A stretch of DNA of 64,000 nt from Pedobacter rhizosphaerae (GCF_900111155.1 NZ_FOGG01000011.1:1-64000), one strand, 5' to 3'. Counted from the stretch's first letter, positions 8,412-16,982 are shown. The notes: generated by a model from the sequence alone, not told the origin. Program-made: numbers and translations.

Positions 8412-9136
8412 TACCTTTTCCCTCCCATAATCAGTTGTGTAGCTAACAGGAATAGCGACGCAAAGGTGATAAAGTAAATTAAATCGCGAGTATCTAACAC
8501 CCCCCTGCTGATGGACAAATAATGTGCATTAATACCTAGATTGGTAATAGTAGTTTCGATATACTGCAAGCTTAAAATTTGGCTCGAATAGTCGAAGCCT
8601 AGAAAAGCAAAGGCACATAAAGCGGCAGCAATCACGAAGGATATAATCTGATTTTTAGTTAATGCTGAAGAAAAAATCCCAATGGCAGTAAATGATGATC
8701 CAAGTAAAAAAAGGCCGACATATGAACCAATTACGGCTCCGGTATCTACATTCCCTTCCGGAAAGCCCAATCGTGAAACTGAAAAATAATACACTAAGGT
8801 TGGGATTAATGCAAAAAGAACCAGCGTTAAACTGGATAAGTATTTTGCCAGTACAATTTGCCAGAGCGTGATGGGTTTAGTAACCAATAGTTCATAAGTT
8901 CCCTCTCTTCTTTCCTCTGCAAACGACCGCATGGTAATGGCAGGGATTAAAAACATGAACAAATAAGGTACCAGGCTAAAATAGCCGCTTAAATCAGCAT
9001 AACCATACTCCAGTAGTGAAGTATCAGGAAAAAACCAAAGCAGAAGGCCTGACACCAGCAGAAAGACAGCGATAGTAATATAGGCTACCATCGAACTTAA
9101 GAAACTGAATAACTCGCGTTTAAAAACTGCGTACAT
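8411..9136 (-). CDS. gldF: Gliding motility ABC transporter permease GldF
   Basis: A 241-residue permease with about six hydrophobic helices. The N-terminus MYAVFKRELFSFLSSMVAY and the segment MRSFAEERREGTYELLVTKP are typical of ABC-2 type permeases of the GldF group. It should form the membrane channel of the GldAFG complex with gldG, which overlaps its stop, and with the ATPase gldA, encoded 1.6 kb upstream on the same strand. Two beta-barrel genes and a terminator separate it from gldA. Confidence 0.93.
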   Translation of the reverse strand: MYAVFKRELFSFLSSMVAYITIAVFLLVSGLLLWFFPDTSLLEYGYADLSGYFSLVPYLFMFLIPAITMRSFAEERREGTYELLVTKPITLWQIVLAKYLSSLTLVLFALIPTLVYYFSVSRLGFPEGNVDTGAVIGSYVGLFLLGSSFTAIGIFSSALTKNQIISFVIAAALCAFAFLGFDYSSQILSLQYIETTITNLGINAHYLSISRGVLDTRDLIYFITFASLFLLATQLIMGGKR

Positions 9137-9188
9137 AGGCGGTAAAAATGCCGAAGTTACTCAATTATTACTGCAAAATAAATTTCAT

Positions 9189-9216
9189 AAAAAAAGCCCC
9201 CAATTTCTTGGAGGCT
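9189..9216 (-). terminator. Terminator after outer-membrane barrel gene
   Basis: Read on the minus strand, AGCCTCCAA pairs with TTGGGGGCT around a GAAA loop and is followed by a run of T. It lies just downstream of the barrel gene and upstream of gldF. Confidence 0.8.
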
Positions 9217-9238
9217 CTTAAACTAAAATTCGTTTTTC

Positions 9239-9775
9239 TTATAGTCCGAAAGCAAATGCTGCACGGATGCCGATGAATGAAGATGTGCCATTTTTTGACC
9301 ATCCTTCATAACGAACACCTAAATCAAGTGCTGATTTATCGCTCACTGCGAATGATGTTCCTAAAGTTGGTGCATATACAAATGCAGTACCACTACCTTC
9401 ATCTGTACCGAATACAGCACCAAGCTCTGCAGCTCCATAGAAGTTACCACCAAAATAATATTTCGCACCAGCTTTCACGGGAACAAATCCTGGATTAGAA
9501 ACTTCTAAACCTAATGCTTTGAATGCATCTTTATATTCCTTTTTGTAACCTAATGAAATATAACCAGCAGATGCTGTTAAATTTAAAGAAGGAGCTACAT
9601 TAAATTCTGCTTGTACAGAACCACCGTAACCTAAGTTGAAAGCTTCGCCAGCATCTCCTACAGGAAATAAAAATTCGGGTCCAACACTAATTTTGTTAAC
9701 TGCGCCTTCTGTTTGAGCTGAAGCTGCAAAGCCTAAACCTGCAACCATTAATAGAGAAAGTAATACTTTTTTCAT
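9239..9775 (-). CDS. Outer-membrane beta-barrel protein (porin family), paralog A
   Basis: A 178-residue exported protein with signal peptide MKKVLLSLLMVAGLGFAASA. The mature part alternates hydrophobic and polar residues, as in small eight-stranded barrels (OmpA/OmpX-like, OMP_b-brl). It ends IGIRAAFAFGL, which resembles a barrel-insertion signal. It shares layout and C-terminal GIR-(F/Y)xFGL pattern with the next gene upstream, so the two are paralogs. It has its own terminator and a 411-base upstream gap, so it is probably transcribed alone. No specific function can be assigned. Confidence 0.8.
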   Translation of the reverse strand: MKKVLLSLLMVAGLGFAASAQTEGAVNKISVGPEFLFPVGDAGEAFNLGYGGSVQAEFNVAPSLNLTASAGYISLGYKKEYKDAFKALGLEVSNPGFVPVKAGAKYYFGGNFYGAAELGAVFGTDEGSGTAFVYAPTLGTSFAVSDKSALDLGVRYEGWSKNGTSSFIGIRAAFAFGL

Positions 9776-10186
9776 TGTGATTTGTTAATTATTGATGTTT
9801 AAAATTATATATTTCGGCTATTTTGACAAGACTCATGCCAAAAAGTTACAAGCACGCCCGAAAACGCAACTAACCAACTGAAATACATAATATTACACAC
9901 ATAAAACGATCGTTATTAAAGAAACAAAATCATTTCCGAAATAAAAAAACGTCTATGTAATAGGACAGCCACACAATTAAGGGGAATAAATAAAAAATCC
10001 CTGCTACAAATGTAACGAGGACCATATAATCAAACATTGAGCTGTTCTTAACAAACTCAAAACAAGACATCCACAACAAAAAATCAAATAGGAGAGTCAA
10101 AATAATTAAATTATAAAATATGGGGAGATGATTACTCTATTCGGGAAATAAAATCCCTCTAAACTAATGTAATAAAAGTAATGCGG
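9776..10186. other. AT-rich intergenic region, no gene seen
   Basis: The 411 bases between the two barrel genes hold no supported gene, strong hairpin or repeat. They should contain the promoter of paralog A. A weak GGGA/TCCC pair near 10150 could end the upstream transcript but lacks a T run. Confidence 0.5.
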
Positions 10187-10732
10187 CTACAGTCCAAACA
10201 CATAGCCAAAGCGAATACCCACAAATCCTTTAGAACTGGCAGAATTGATTACAGAAACACGTTCAGTTTGACCAGACCAGGCTTCATAACGTATGCCCAG
10301 GTCTAATTTATTTCCATTCGTCAATTTAAAAAAATTGCCAATACCAGGAGACCACACAAAAAGAGTTTTTTGTCCATTTTTTAGCGGAACCGCAGCCCCC
10401 ACTTGTCCTTCAGCATAGAATCCATCACTTACCTGATATTTCAATCCTATTTTGGCTGGCAGATAAGTCAGGTCCTGCAAACTTACTACCTGGCTACTTC
10501 TTCCGAAAAAATTCATTAACCCACCATTTAGCGTCAAAGTAAATGTTTCACTTACTGGCAAGTCTGCTTTCACAGCAGCACCTAAACCAATCCCGGATAC
10601 GTTTGAAAAATTGCCTGAAGGAAGACCGAATTCTGCTGAAACACCAATATTAGCGGTGTTTTGGGCGTTAACCTGAAATGAAATAACGAATAAAATACAA
10701 AGGGTAAAAGTGCTGGTTAATCTTGTGATCAT
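10187..10732 (-). CDS. Outer-membrane beta-barrel protein, paralog B
   Basis: A 181-residue exported protein whose signal peptide ends near FQVNAQ. The mature protein alternates short strands and ends GFVGIRFGYVFGL, closely like paralog A downstream. A small OmpA/OmpX-like barrel is expected; no binding function can be read. It starts 4 bases after the gldA stop on the same strand, so it is very likely co-transcribed with the glycerophosphodiesterase gene and gldA. That makes it an outer-membrane passenger in a gliding-ATPase operon. Confidence 0.78.
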   Translation of the reverse strand: MITRLTSTFTLCILFVISFQVNAQNTANIGVSAEFGLPSGNFSNVSGIGLGAAVKADLPVSETFTLTLNGGLMNFFGRSSQVVSLQDLTYLPAKIGLKYQVSDGFYAEGQVGAAVPLKNGQKTLFVWSPGIGNFFKLTNGNKLDLGIRYEAWSGQTERVSVINSASSKGFVGIRFGYVFGL

Positions 10733-10736
10733 TGAA

Positions 10737-11444
10737 TTATGCCGTAAGTTTTCTAAAAATGTCTTCTAAAGAATTAGATTGATGTGTTTTTTTGATTCCT
10801 TCAATTGAATCATTGGCTACGATTTTTCCTTTGTTAATGATAATAATATCATCGCAAATCGCTTCTACTTCTTGCATAATGTGTGTAGAAATAATCACTG
10901 TTTTATCTCTTCCTAAGGTTTTAATCAAAGCCCGGATATCTACCAGTTGATTGGGATCTAAACCAGAGGTAGGTTCATCTAAGATCAGTACTTCCGGATG
11001 ATGGATAATGGCCTGGGCTAAACCAACACGCTGCTTATATCCTTTAGATAAAGCACCAATTTTTTTATGCTGTTCGGGTGTCAGGCCCACTGTTTTAATC
11101 ACCTCTTCTACCCTGGCGTTTAAATTAGGCACATTATAAGTTTGTCCAATAAATTTTAAAAACTCTTTCACATACATATCCAGGTAAAGAGGGGTATTTT
11201 CTGGAAGATAACCGATGTGCCTTTTAGCTTCGAGAGCCTCTTTTTGAACATCCTTTCCAGAAATGTATGCCTCCCCTGATGTAGGCTCTAGGTAGCCCGT
11301 TAGCATTCGCATAGTGGTGGATTTCCCTGCACCATTTGGTCCCAAAAAACCCAAAATACGACCTGGCTTACCCTCGAAACTAATAGCGTCTACGGCTTTT
11401 TGTTTGTCGTAATGTTTAGAAAGATTTTTTACTGAAATACTCAT
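10737..11444 (-). CDS. gldA: Gliding motility ABC transporter ATP-binding protein GldA
   Basis: A 235-residue ABC ATPase. Walker A is GPNGAGKST (about residues 35-43), the signature is LSKGYKQR (about 132-139) and Walker B is VLILDEPTSGLD (about 155-166), followed by the switch His in ISTHIMQEV. It is presumed to power GldF/GldG. The assignment to GldA rather than a generic ABC-2 ATPase rests on similarity of the whole sequence to that group and on gldF-gldG lying downstream on the same strand. Its start overlaps the stop of the glycerophosphodiesterase gene by four bases, so the two are translationally coupled. Confidence 0.88.
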   Translation of the reverse strand: MSISVKNLSKHYDKQKAVDAISFEGKPGRILGFLGPNGAGKSTTMRMLTGYLEPTSGEAYISGKDVQKEALEAKRHIGYLPENTPLYLDMYVKEFLKFIGQTYNVPNLNARVEEVIKTVGLTPEQHKKIGALSKGYKQRVGLAQAIIHHPEVLILDEPTSGLDPNQLVDIRALIKTLGRDKTVIISTHIMQEVEAICDDIIIINKGKIVANDSIEGIKKTHQSNSLEDIFRKLTA

Positions 11445-12376
11445 TTTATAGTTCTACTAATTACGTGGGTTGAACTTAACTTTTTATTATACCTGAATTT
11501 ATCTAATTCTTCTGCTGCCTGTGGCAAGTTATCACCCGATAACATATCGGCCCCATTATTAACCAAATGATAATAGACCATTTTTGCAGGGCTAGTTTTT
11601 GCACTTCTGTCTAAGTTACCCATAGTACCTAAAATAGTGGTAATCCCTCTTTCATGGAGAAATTGGTACCATTTTTTATCTGGAGCGCTTACGCCTACAA
11701 AAGCCACAATCCTGTTATCAGGGATACCTAGATTATTAAGCCGCTTCAACTCTGATTTTTTCTGTACAGAGGCTGAGATCATTAAATCTGGGGCTAAACG
11801 ATGAACTTCCTGTGCCTGATTGGCATTATAAGTAATAATGATTGAATTGCTCTCTACCTTGTATTGCCTTACTTTCTCGATTACTTTTGCATAGGAAACA
11901 CCTTTCTTTAAATCAATCGTGAGTAACACCTTTCCTTTGCTCCAGCTTAAAACACTATCTAAGGTAGGTATCTTGAAAGCAGTTTCTTTACCCTCATTAT
12001 CTTTCAAATTGAAGGCTTTCAATTCTTCATAAGTATAATTACCAATTGCTCCCTTCCCTGTAGATGTTCTGTCGAGCTTATCATCATGCATAATCACCAT
12101 TACCGAATCTTTACTATAAGCGATATCAAACTCTATCACAACCGGATTATAAGTAGTTGCATTTTCAAAAGTTTCGATACAGTTTTCCGGATAACCAGGC
12201 ATTGGGCCTCCGCGATGGGCACTGATGAGTGGAAAGCGACCTTCAGGCGTCCATTTTAAAAATTGATATAATTCCTTGGTATCATTAAACTGAATGTAAT
12301 GATGGGTTTTCTCTTCCTGTTTGCAAGATGCAAAGAGTGCAATAGCAGATAAAAATAGAATCTGATGAAATTTCAT
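11441..12376 (-). CDS. Glycerophosphodiester phosphodiesterase family lipoprotein
   Basis: A 311-residue protein. Its signal peptide ends in a lipobox with Cys in FASCKQ. The catalytic segments of the GDPD family are present: SAHRGG followed by PENCIETFENA, then EFDIAYSKD and MIMHDDKLDRTS-type metal and base residues. Family members release glycerol 3-phosphate from deacylated phospholipids, here at the cell surface or in the periplasm. It heads an operon with gldA and barrel paralog B. A TACTTTTG box is only four bases upstream of the ATG, so the message may be leaderless. Confidence 0.9.
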   Translation of the reverse strand: MKFHQILFLSAIALFASCKQEEKTHHYIQFNDTKELYQFLKWTPEGRFPLISAHRGGPMPGYPENCIETFENATTYNPVVIEFDIAYSKDSVMVIMHDDKLDRTSTGKGAIGNYTYEELKAFNLKDNEGKETAFKIPTLDSVLSWSKGKVLLTIDLKKGVSYAKVIEKVRQYKVESNSIIITYNANQAQEVHRLAPDLMISASVQKKSELKRLNNLGIPDNRIVAFVGVSAPDKKWYQFLHERGITTILGTMGNLDRSAKTSPAKMVYYHLVNNGADMLSGDNLPQAAEELDKFRYNKKLSSTHVISRTIK

Positions 12377-12380
12377 GAAC

Positions 12381-12388
12381 CAAAAGTA
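12381..12388 (-). promoter_or_regulatory. -7 box TACTTTTG, four bases from the ATG
   Basis: TAnnTTTG match on the minus strand ending four bases before the glycerophosphodiesterase ATG. Transcription would begin at or next to the start codon. Confidence 0.5.
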
Positions 12389-12465
12389 AGGGAAATATTG
12401 TTTAAGTGTTTAATCGCTTAACTGTTTAATTGTTTAATTGCAAACCGCATAGACGGCTAATTGGT

Positions 12466-12790
12466 CACCACCTCAGGCACCTAAGAAGCTTTTTAAACCT
12501 TGATTTTAAGTTTCACCTTCTGACTTCCTAACCTCGGACCTCCGACTTTCCGACCCCGGACTTTCCGACTATTTTTCACCACCTAAGGCACCTTAGACAC
12601 CTAAGTAGGTTTTGAACCTTGAATTTAACTTTTCACTTTCAACTTCATCTTCTGACTTCCCGACCCCGGACCTCCGACTTTTTCACTTTCAACTTTTCAC
12701 TTTCAACTTCATCTTCCGACCCCAGACCCCGGACCTCCGACTTTCCTACCCCGTACTTTCCAGCTATTTTTCCCTCTAGTCTTTCAACTC
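12466..12790. repeat. Two-unit array related to the 1.7-2.2 kb array
   Basis: Units start at 12466 (CACCACCTCAGGCACC) and 12578 (CACCACCTAAGGCACC), 112 bases apart, and are followed by a partial pyrimidine-rich unit. Words such as GACTTCCCGACCCCGGACC and CACTTTCAACTT recur. TTTAATTG words precede it at 12400-12440, as they do at the first array. The gap 12377-12813 is filled by this array plus the two flanking promoters. The array has few stop codons in one frame and adds a false 65-codon extension to glyS. Confidence 0.8.
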
Positions 12791-12798
12791 AAAATAAT

Positions 12799-12806
12799 TA
12801 TCTTTG
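12799..12806 (+). promoter_or_regulatory. -7 box TATCTTTG before glyS
   Basis: Exact TAnnTTTG match ending seven bases before the glyS ATG. The transcript leader would be absent or only a few bases, and the box fixes the start at 12814. Confidence 0.6.
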
Positions 12807-12813
12807 CTGCACT

Positions 12814-14457
12814 ATGGCTCAAAAGAATAACGACGAACAATTTAAAAATGTAATATCCCATGCCAAAGAATACGGATTTGTGTTCCAAAGCAGTGAAATA
12901 TATGACGGCTTAAGTGCTGTTTACGATTACGGACAATTAGGTGCCGAATTAAAAAACAACATTAAAACATATTGGTGGAAAGCCATGGTGCAGATGCATG
13001 AAAATATTGTAGGTATTGATTCTGCTATATTTATGCACCCTAAAGTTTGGAAAGCCAGCGGTCACGTAGATGGTTTTAACGACCCGATGATCGACAATAA
13101 AGATTCTAAGAAACGTTATCGTGCCGACCAGTTATTGGAGAATAAGATTGATGAATTATATTCAGAATTAGCCAATTTCAGTGCAGAAAACAGAGCAAAA
13201 TTTGAGGCTTTCCAACAAAATATTCTTTCTTTTAGCGATGAAGATCAGGCCAAGTGGATTTCTGGTTTCAAAAATGAAACTGAAGCCTTAGATCAAGCCC
13301 AATATCCTTTCGTTGAAGAAGCAAGCTGGAAATTTGTTAAAAAAGGTTTAGCACTTGAAGTGGAAATGAATCTTGCACTTAAATCGGAAAACTTAGCGCA
13401 GCTGAAAGATTTAATTGTTGATTACAAAGTAATTTGCCCGATTTCAAAAACTTCAAACTGGACAGATGTTCGTCAGTTTAACCTGATGTTTAGCACCCAA
13501 TTTGGTGCTATGGCAGAAGGCAGTGATGAAGTTTATCTTCGTCCGGAAACTGCACAGGGTATTTTCGTTAACTTTTTAAATGTTCAAAAATCTGGAAGGA
13601 TGAAAATTCCTTTTGGTATTGCGCAAATTGGTAAGGCGTTTAGAAACGAAGTAATTGCCCGCCAGTTCATTATGCGTATGCGTGAGTTTGAACAAATGGA
13701 AATGCAATTTTTTGTTCGCCCAGGTGAGGACAAAAAATGGTTTGAATACTGGAAAGAAGCCCGTTTGAAATGGCACCAGGCTTTAGGTACTTCACCTGAA
13801 AAATATCGTTACCATGATCATGTTAAGCTAGCACACTACGCTAATGCTGCAACAGATATTGAGTTTGAATTCCCATTCGGATTTAAAGAAGTTGAAGGAA
13901 TTCACAGCCGTACAGATTTCGATTTAACACAACACCAGGAGTATTCTGGCAAGAAACTTCAGTATTTCGATAATGATTTAAACGAAGAAGGCAAACCTTA
14001 TGGAAATTATGTTCCTTACGTCATTGAAACCTCAATCGGCTTAGACCGTATGTTCTTGTTAACGATGATTAATGCTTTTGAAGAACAAGATTTAAGCACT
14101 GAAGAAAAACAGGATAGTCGTACTTTATTACGTTTACACCCTGCACTGGCACCATACAAAGTAGCTGTTTTCCCGTTAACCAAGAAAGATGGTTTACCAG
14201 AAAAAGCGCGTGAAATTATGGATACTTTGAAATTTGATTTCAACTGTATTTATGAAGAAAAAGACGCTATTGGTAAACGTTATCGTCGTCAGGATGCCAT
14301 TGGCACCCCTTTCTGCATCACAGTAGATCATCAGAGTTTAGAGGATAATACGGTAACCATCCGTCATCGCGACAGCATGGAGCAAGAACGTATTGCCATT
14401 GCCGATTTAGGTAACATTGTGGGCAAAGCTGTAAGCTGGAGAACTTTATTAGCTTAA
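12814..14457 (+). CDS. glyS: Glycine--tRNA ligase (single-chain class II)
   Basis: A 547-residue cytoplasmic enzyme that charges tRNA-Gly. It is the alpha2 type found in Bacteroidota, archaea and eukaryotes, not the alpha2beta2 type of proteobacteria. Motif 2 is seen in AQIGKAFRNEVIARQFIMRM-like sequence (about residues 270-289) and motif 3 in ETSIGLDRMFL (about 405-415); YLRPETAQGIFVNF is the glycine-binding segment. An anticodon-binding domain follows. The frame extends upstream into the repeat array, but MAQKNNDEQFKNVISHAKEYGF is the expected N-terminus. A terminator follows. Confidence 0.96.
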   Translation: MAQKNNDEQFKNVISHAKEYGFVFQSSEIYDGLSAVYDYGQLGAELKNNIKTYWWKAMVQMHENIVGIDSAIFMHPKVWKASGHVDGFNDPMIDNKDSKKRYRADQLLENKIDELYSELANFSAENRAKFEAFQQNILSFSDEDQAKWISGFKNETEALDQAQYPFVEEASWKFVKKGLALEVEMNLALKSENLAQLKDLIVDYKVICPISKTSNWTDVRQFNLMFSTQFGAMAEGSDEVYLRPETAQGIFVNFLNVQKSGRMKIPFGIAQIGKAFRNEVIARQFIMRMREFEQMEMQFFVRPGEDKKWFEYWKEARLKWHQALGTSPEKYRYHDHVKLAHYANAATDIEFEFPFGFKEVEGIHSRTDFDLTQHQEYSGKKLQYFDNDLNEEGKPYGNYVPYVIETSIGLDRMFLLTMINAFEEQDLSTEEKQDSRTLLRLHPALAPYKVAVFPLTKKDGLPEKAREIMDTLKFDFNCIYEEKDAIGKRYRRQDAIGTPFCITVDHQSLEDNTVTIRHRDSMEQERIAIADLGNIVGKAVSWRTLLA

Positions 14458-14502
14458 ATCATAAAATAACGCTGAATCATGTTCAGCATTAATATAGGAT
14501 AT

Positions 14503-14530
14503 AGTCGCAGGCAAAACCTGCGACTTTTTT
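14503..14530 (+). terminator. Terminator after glyS
   Basis: AGTCGCAGG at 14503-14511 pairs with CCTGCGACT at 14517-14525 around a CAAAA loop and runs into six T. A smaller palindrome, GCTGAA with TTCAGC, sits at 14471-14487. Confidence 0.9.
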
Positions 14531-14545
14531 GTGCCAAATAAAATA

Positions 14546-15241
14546 ATGAACCTCACTGAACATTACGATAAACTTTACGCTGATTCTGTTGCCAAAATTG
14601 CTTCAGAAAACTATGAAACAGATCAGTTAATTGATTCCAAATCAGATAATCGCTTTGGGATTACCCTGGTTATCAGACCCGATGAACATACAAAAAACAA
14701 CATACAAACATTTTTAACCGAACTTAAAAATATTGATCCGAATCAATATTTCTACACCAACGAAGATATTCATATCACCCTGATGTCTATCATTTCCTGT
14801 TATGATGGCTTTAACGTTAACGATATTTTAATTGACGATTATATCAAACTAATTAAAGTAGCCATTGGTAAACAAGAAGCTTTTAAAATCCAATTTAAAG
14901 GTATTACTGCCTCCCCTTCCTGCATTTTAATTCAAGGTTTTTTAACGGAAACGCTAAACGAGATCAGAGACAAACTTCGGTTTACTTTTAAAAATGCTAC
15001 GCTTCAGCAAAGCATTGATACACGCTACACTATACAAACTGCTCATTCTACAGTGGTTCGCTTTCGCAAAGCCCTTCAAAACATACCCCACTTTCTTCAG
15101 GTACTAGAAAAATATAGAGATTTTGACTTTGGAACCTTTGAGGTAAAAAAAATAGAGCTGGTACATAATGATTGGTATCAAAGAGCGGAATTTGTAAGAA
15201 AGCTATATGATTTTGAGCTTTCTGAACCTCATGCTCGTTAG
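14546..15241 (+). CDS. 2'-5' RNA ligase / 2H phosphoesterase superfamily protein
   Basis: A 231-residue cytoplasmic protein. Two HxT/S motifs, HITL at about residues 82-85 and HSTVVRF at about 168-174, are the paired catalytic His motifs of the 2H superfamily. Members cleave or form 2',3'-cyclic or 2'-5' phosphodiesters, or modify tRNA intermediates. Length and general plan fit the LigT-like group, but the exact substrate is not predictable. The ATG at 14546 is preferred over the GTG at 14531, which abuts the upstream terminator T run. The gene is single. Confidence 0.75.
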   Translation: MNLTEHYDKLYADSVAKIASENYETDQLIDSKSDNRFGITLVIRPDEHTKNNIQTFLTELKNIDPNQYFYTNEDIHITLMSIISCYDGFNVNDILIDDYIKLIKVAIGKQEAFKIQFKGITASPSCILIQGFLTETLNEIRDKLRFTFKNATLQQSIDTRYTIQTAHSTVVRFRKALQNIPHFLQVLEKYRDFDFGTFEVKKIELVHNDWYQRAEFVRKLYDFELSEPHAR

Positions 15242-15253
15242 AAGCGCTTGATC

Positions 15254-15376
15254 TTGTAAACTATTTAGCGCGGTTATAAAAAAAGTTTACAGTAAAATAG
15301 TTTACACTCTTTGTAAACTATTTAGTGCGGGCACAAAAAAAGTTTACAGCAAGAAAGTTTACATCAAAAACGTTTA
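15254..15376. repeat. GTTTAC/GTAAAC hairpin array
   Basis: Two units of about 56 bp start at about 15254 and 15311. Each reads TGTAAACTATTTAGYGCGG, then an A run, then AGTTTACA. TGTAAACT and AGTTTACA form a perfect 8-bp inverted repeat in each unit, and further AGTTTACA words follow at about 15297, 15353 and 15371. No gene or T-run terminator is present. The layout is like the GTTACA array at 42051-42203, although the words differ. Confidence 0.75.
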
Positions 15377-15492
15377 CCCGCCTGTAGAGAAATAGCTTAA
15401 TAAAGGGATTGCAGATTATTGCTGTAAGCAAGGGATAAGTTATTGTAAAAAAATCTCCTTATCTTCGTGCTAACCAAACATTTATTGCGCTC

Positions 15493-16359
15493 ATGAATAA
15501 GCCAAAATCTTTACTAATGGCATTTTTATGCCTTTTATTTACCACTTCTTGTAATAAAAAGATCGATTATCACCCTGAATGGGATGTATCTATTATGAGT
15601 GGAAAAGTTGATGGAGTATTATTACAATGCTCATCTGCATCGGCACAAACTTTTGTTGTGGGAGCAAAAAAAACACTTCAAATAATTGGCAATAAGGGTA
15701 GCAGTGGTTTCAGCATTATGATTGATGATTTCAAAGGGGCAGGCACTTATAATTTATCTGATCAAAATCTGGCAACTTACCTTTTAGGTACTTCAGGATT
15801 GCAAGATGCATATTTAAGTAGTTCATCCGGATCGGTAAAAATTACCAGTTACACAGAGAAGCAAATTAAAGGTGTTTTTGAATTTAAAGGACAAAATATA
15901 GTAAGTTTAAATACCAAAAACATTACCGAAGGGCAGTTTACCATCAACCTGGTACCTGTAAAAATTCCGGAAACCAATAGCGGCACCAATAACTTAAGTG
16001 CGAAAATAGATGGGGTAACAACCGGATTTACCGGCGAAGGGATATCTACTGCTTCTCCTGTAGGCAACTTACTTTCTATTGTGACTGCAAATGGAGAGAA
16101 GAGAATAATACTATCGGTTATAGGGTATAAAGGAGCCGGCACATATGACCTTGCCAATGATGGAACTGGTGCCTATATGAAAGATCAAACGGCTACAGGC
16201 TCATTTTCAGCAGAAACAGGGACTTTAGTAGTTTCCAGTGATGCTGGTGGCAAGATAAAAGGAACATTTTCATTTAAAGCTCCTAACGAAGATTATAGGA
16301 TACAAACTACAGTAAATGTTACTGATGGTACTTTTGACTTGCCCTTCAGCAAGAAATAG
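15493..16359 (+). CDS. Two-domain surface lipoprotein, function unknown
   Basis: A 288-residue predicted lipoprotein with signal peptide ending in TTSCNKK (Cys lipidated). It contains two similar halves: the first has SGKVDGV and DDFKGAGTYNL, the second has SAKIDGV and IGYKGAGTYDL. Each half is about 110-120 residues, rich in beta strands. The pattern resembles the DUF6252-type repeats common in Bacteroidota lipoproteins, but I am not certain of the family. No enzyme motif is seen. A terminator follows and the gene is probably monocistronic. Confidence 0.7.
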   Translation: MNKPKSLLMAFLCLLFTTSCNKKIDYHPEWDVSIMSGKVDGVLLQCSSASAQTFVVGAKKTLQIIGNKGSSGFSIMIDDFKGAGTYNLSDQNLATYLLGTSGLQDAYLSSSSGSVKITSYTEKQIKGVFEFKGQNIVSLNTKNITEGQFTINLVPVKIPETNSGTNNLSAKIDGVTTGFTGEGISTASPVGNLLSIVTANGEKRIILSVIGYKGAGTYDLANDGTGAYMKDQTATGSFSAETGTLVVSSDAGGKIKGTFSFKAPNEDYRIQTTVNVTDGTFDLPFSKK

Positions 16360-16374
16360 CAACTTATAGAACCG

Positions 16375-16406
16375 GCCGTTGATTTGTCTAAATCAGCGGC
16401 TTTTTT
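16375..16406 (+). terminator. Terminator after the two-domain lipoprotein
   Basis: GCCGTTGATTT at 16375-16385 pairs, with one mismatch, with AAATCAGCGGC at 16390-16400, followed by six T. Confidence 0.85.
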
Positions 16407-16485
16407 ATTGCAGGAAACGATCAAAAAGTTCATAATGCCAGCGTCATAAACAGCAATCAAATTTCTTATTCATTTGTTGCCAGGT

Positions 16486-16493
16486 TATATTTG
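16486..16493 (+). promoter_or_regulatory. -7 box TATATTTG before the AraC gene
   Basis: TAnnTTTG match 22 bases before the ATG of the AraC-type gene. A TTTG at 16473-16476 is too close to serve as a standard -33 element. Confidence 0.4.
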
Positions 16494-16515
16494 TTTAAAC
16501 GTCAATCCATCAACA

Positions 16516-16923
16516 ATGAAAATCCCACAGAAATTCTTTGCACGCCAACACGAAATTGCTGCTGACTTTTTAAAGGAATTAGATAAGCACCTTGATGATA
16601 TTGTTTCGGGAAGAGCCACAGAAATGTTTGAAGTTAGAGATTTTGCTGATCTGATACATGTTCATCCTACTCACTTAAGCAATACGATTAAATCTGCTAC
16701 AGGCCATTCTCCCTGTTACTTTTTCGAAGAGCGTTTAATGGAAATTTCAAAATCAATGCTACAAAATGTAAGTATGCCTATTGCAGAAATAGCCAGAACA
16801 CTAACTTACGATCCTTCTAATTTTACCAAGTTTTTTAAGCACTTTTCAGGCCAAACGCCAAAGCAGTATAGAGAAAGCTATTTCCAATCTTTAGCATCAA
16901 AAAAGGAAATTGTCACCATATAA
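16516..16923 (+). CDS. AraC-family transcriptional regulator (DNA-binding domain only)
   Basis: A 135-residue protein that is essentially one AraC-type DNA-binding domain. The first helix-turn-helix includes VRDFADLIHVHPTHLSNTIK and the second SMPIAEIARTLTYDPSNFTK, ending in FFKHFSGQTPKQYRE, the family's hallmark. The N-terminal ligand-binding domain usual in AraC members is missing, so effector sensing is not obvious. The ATG at 16516 is chosen over an upstream in-frame TTG. An SDR gene starts 86 bases downstream on the same strand; in related genomes such regulators often control a neighbouring reductase, which is an inference here. Confidence 0.85.
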   Translation: MKIPQKFFARQHEIAADFLKELDKHLDDIVSGRATEMFEVRDFADLIHVHPTHLSNTIKSATGHSPCYFFEERLMEISKSMLQNVSMPIAEIARTLTYDPSNFTKFFKHFSGQTPKQYRESYFQSLASKKEIVTI

Positions 16924-16982
16924 AACTTAAACTGTCACCATTTTAACTTAACTACTCACCATTTTTCCTAGCCATTGTCGTC

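Noticed and set aside
12619..12813. A 65-residue N-terminal extension of glycyl-tRNA synthetase.
   Set aside because: It is translated repeat DNA, upstream of the promoter box and of the conserved N-terminus.
15254..15376. A CRISPR array, because of repeated short inverted words; also considered for 42051-42203.
   Set aside because: Units are directly abutting, spacers are not unique or of uniform length, and no cas gene is in the window.
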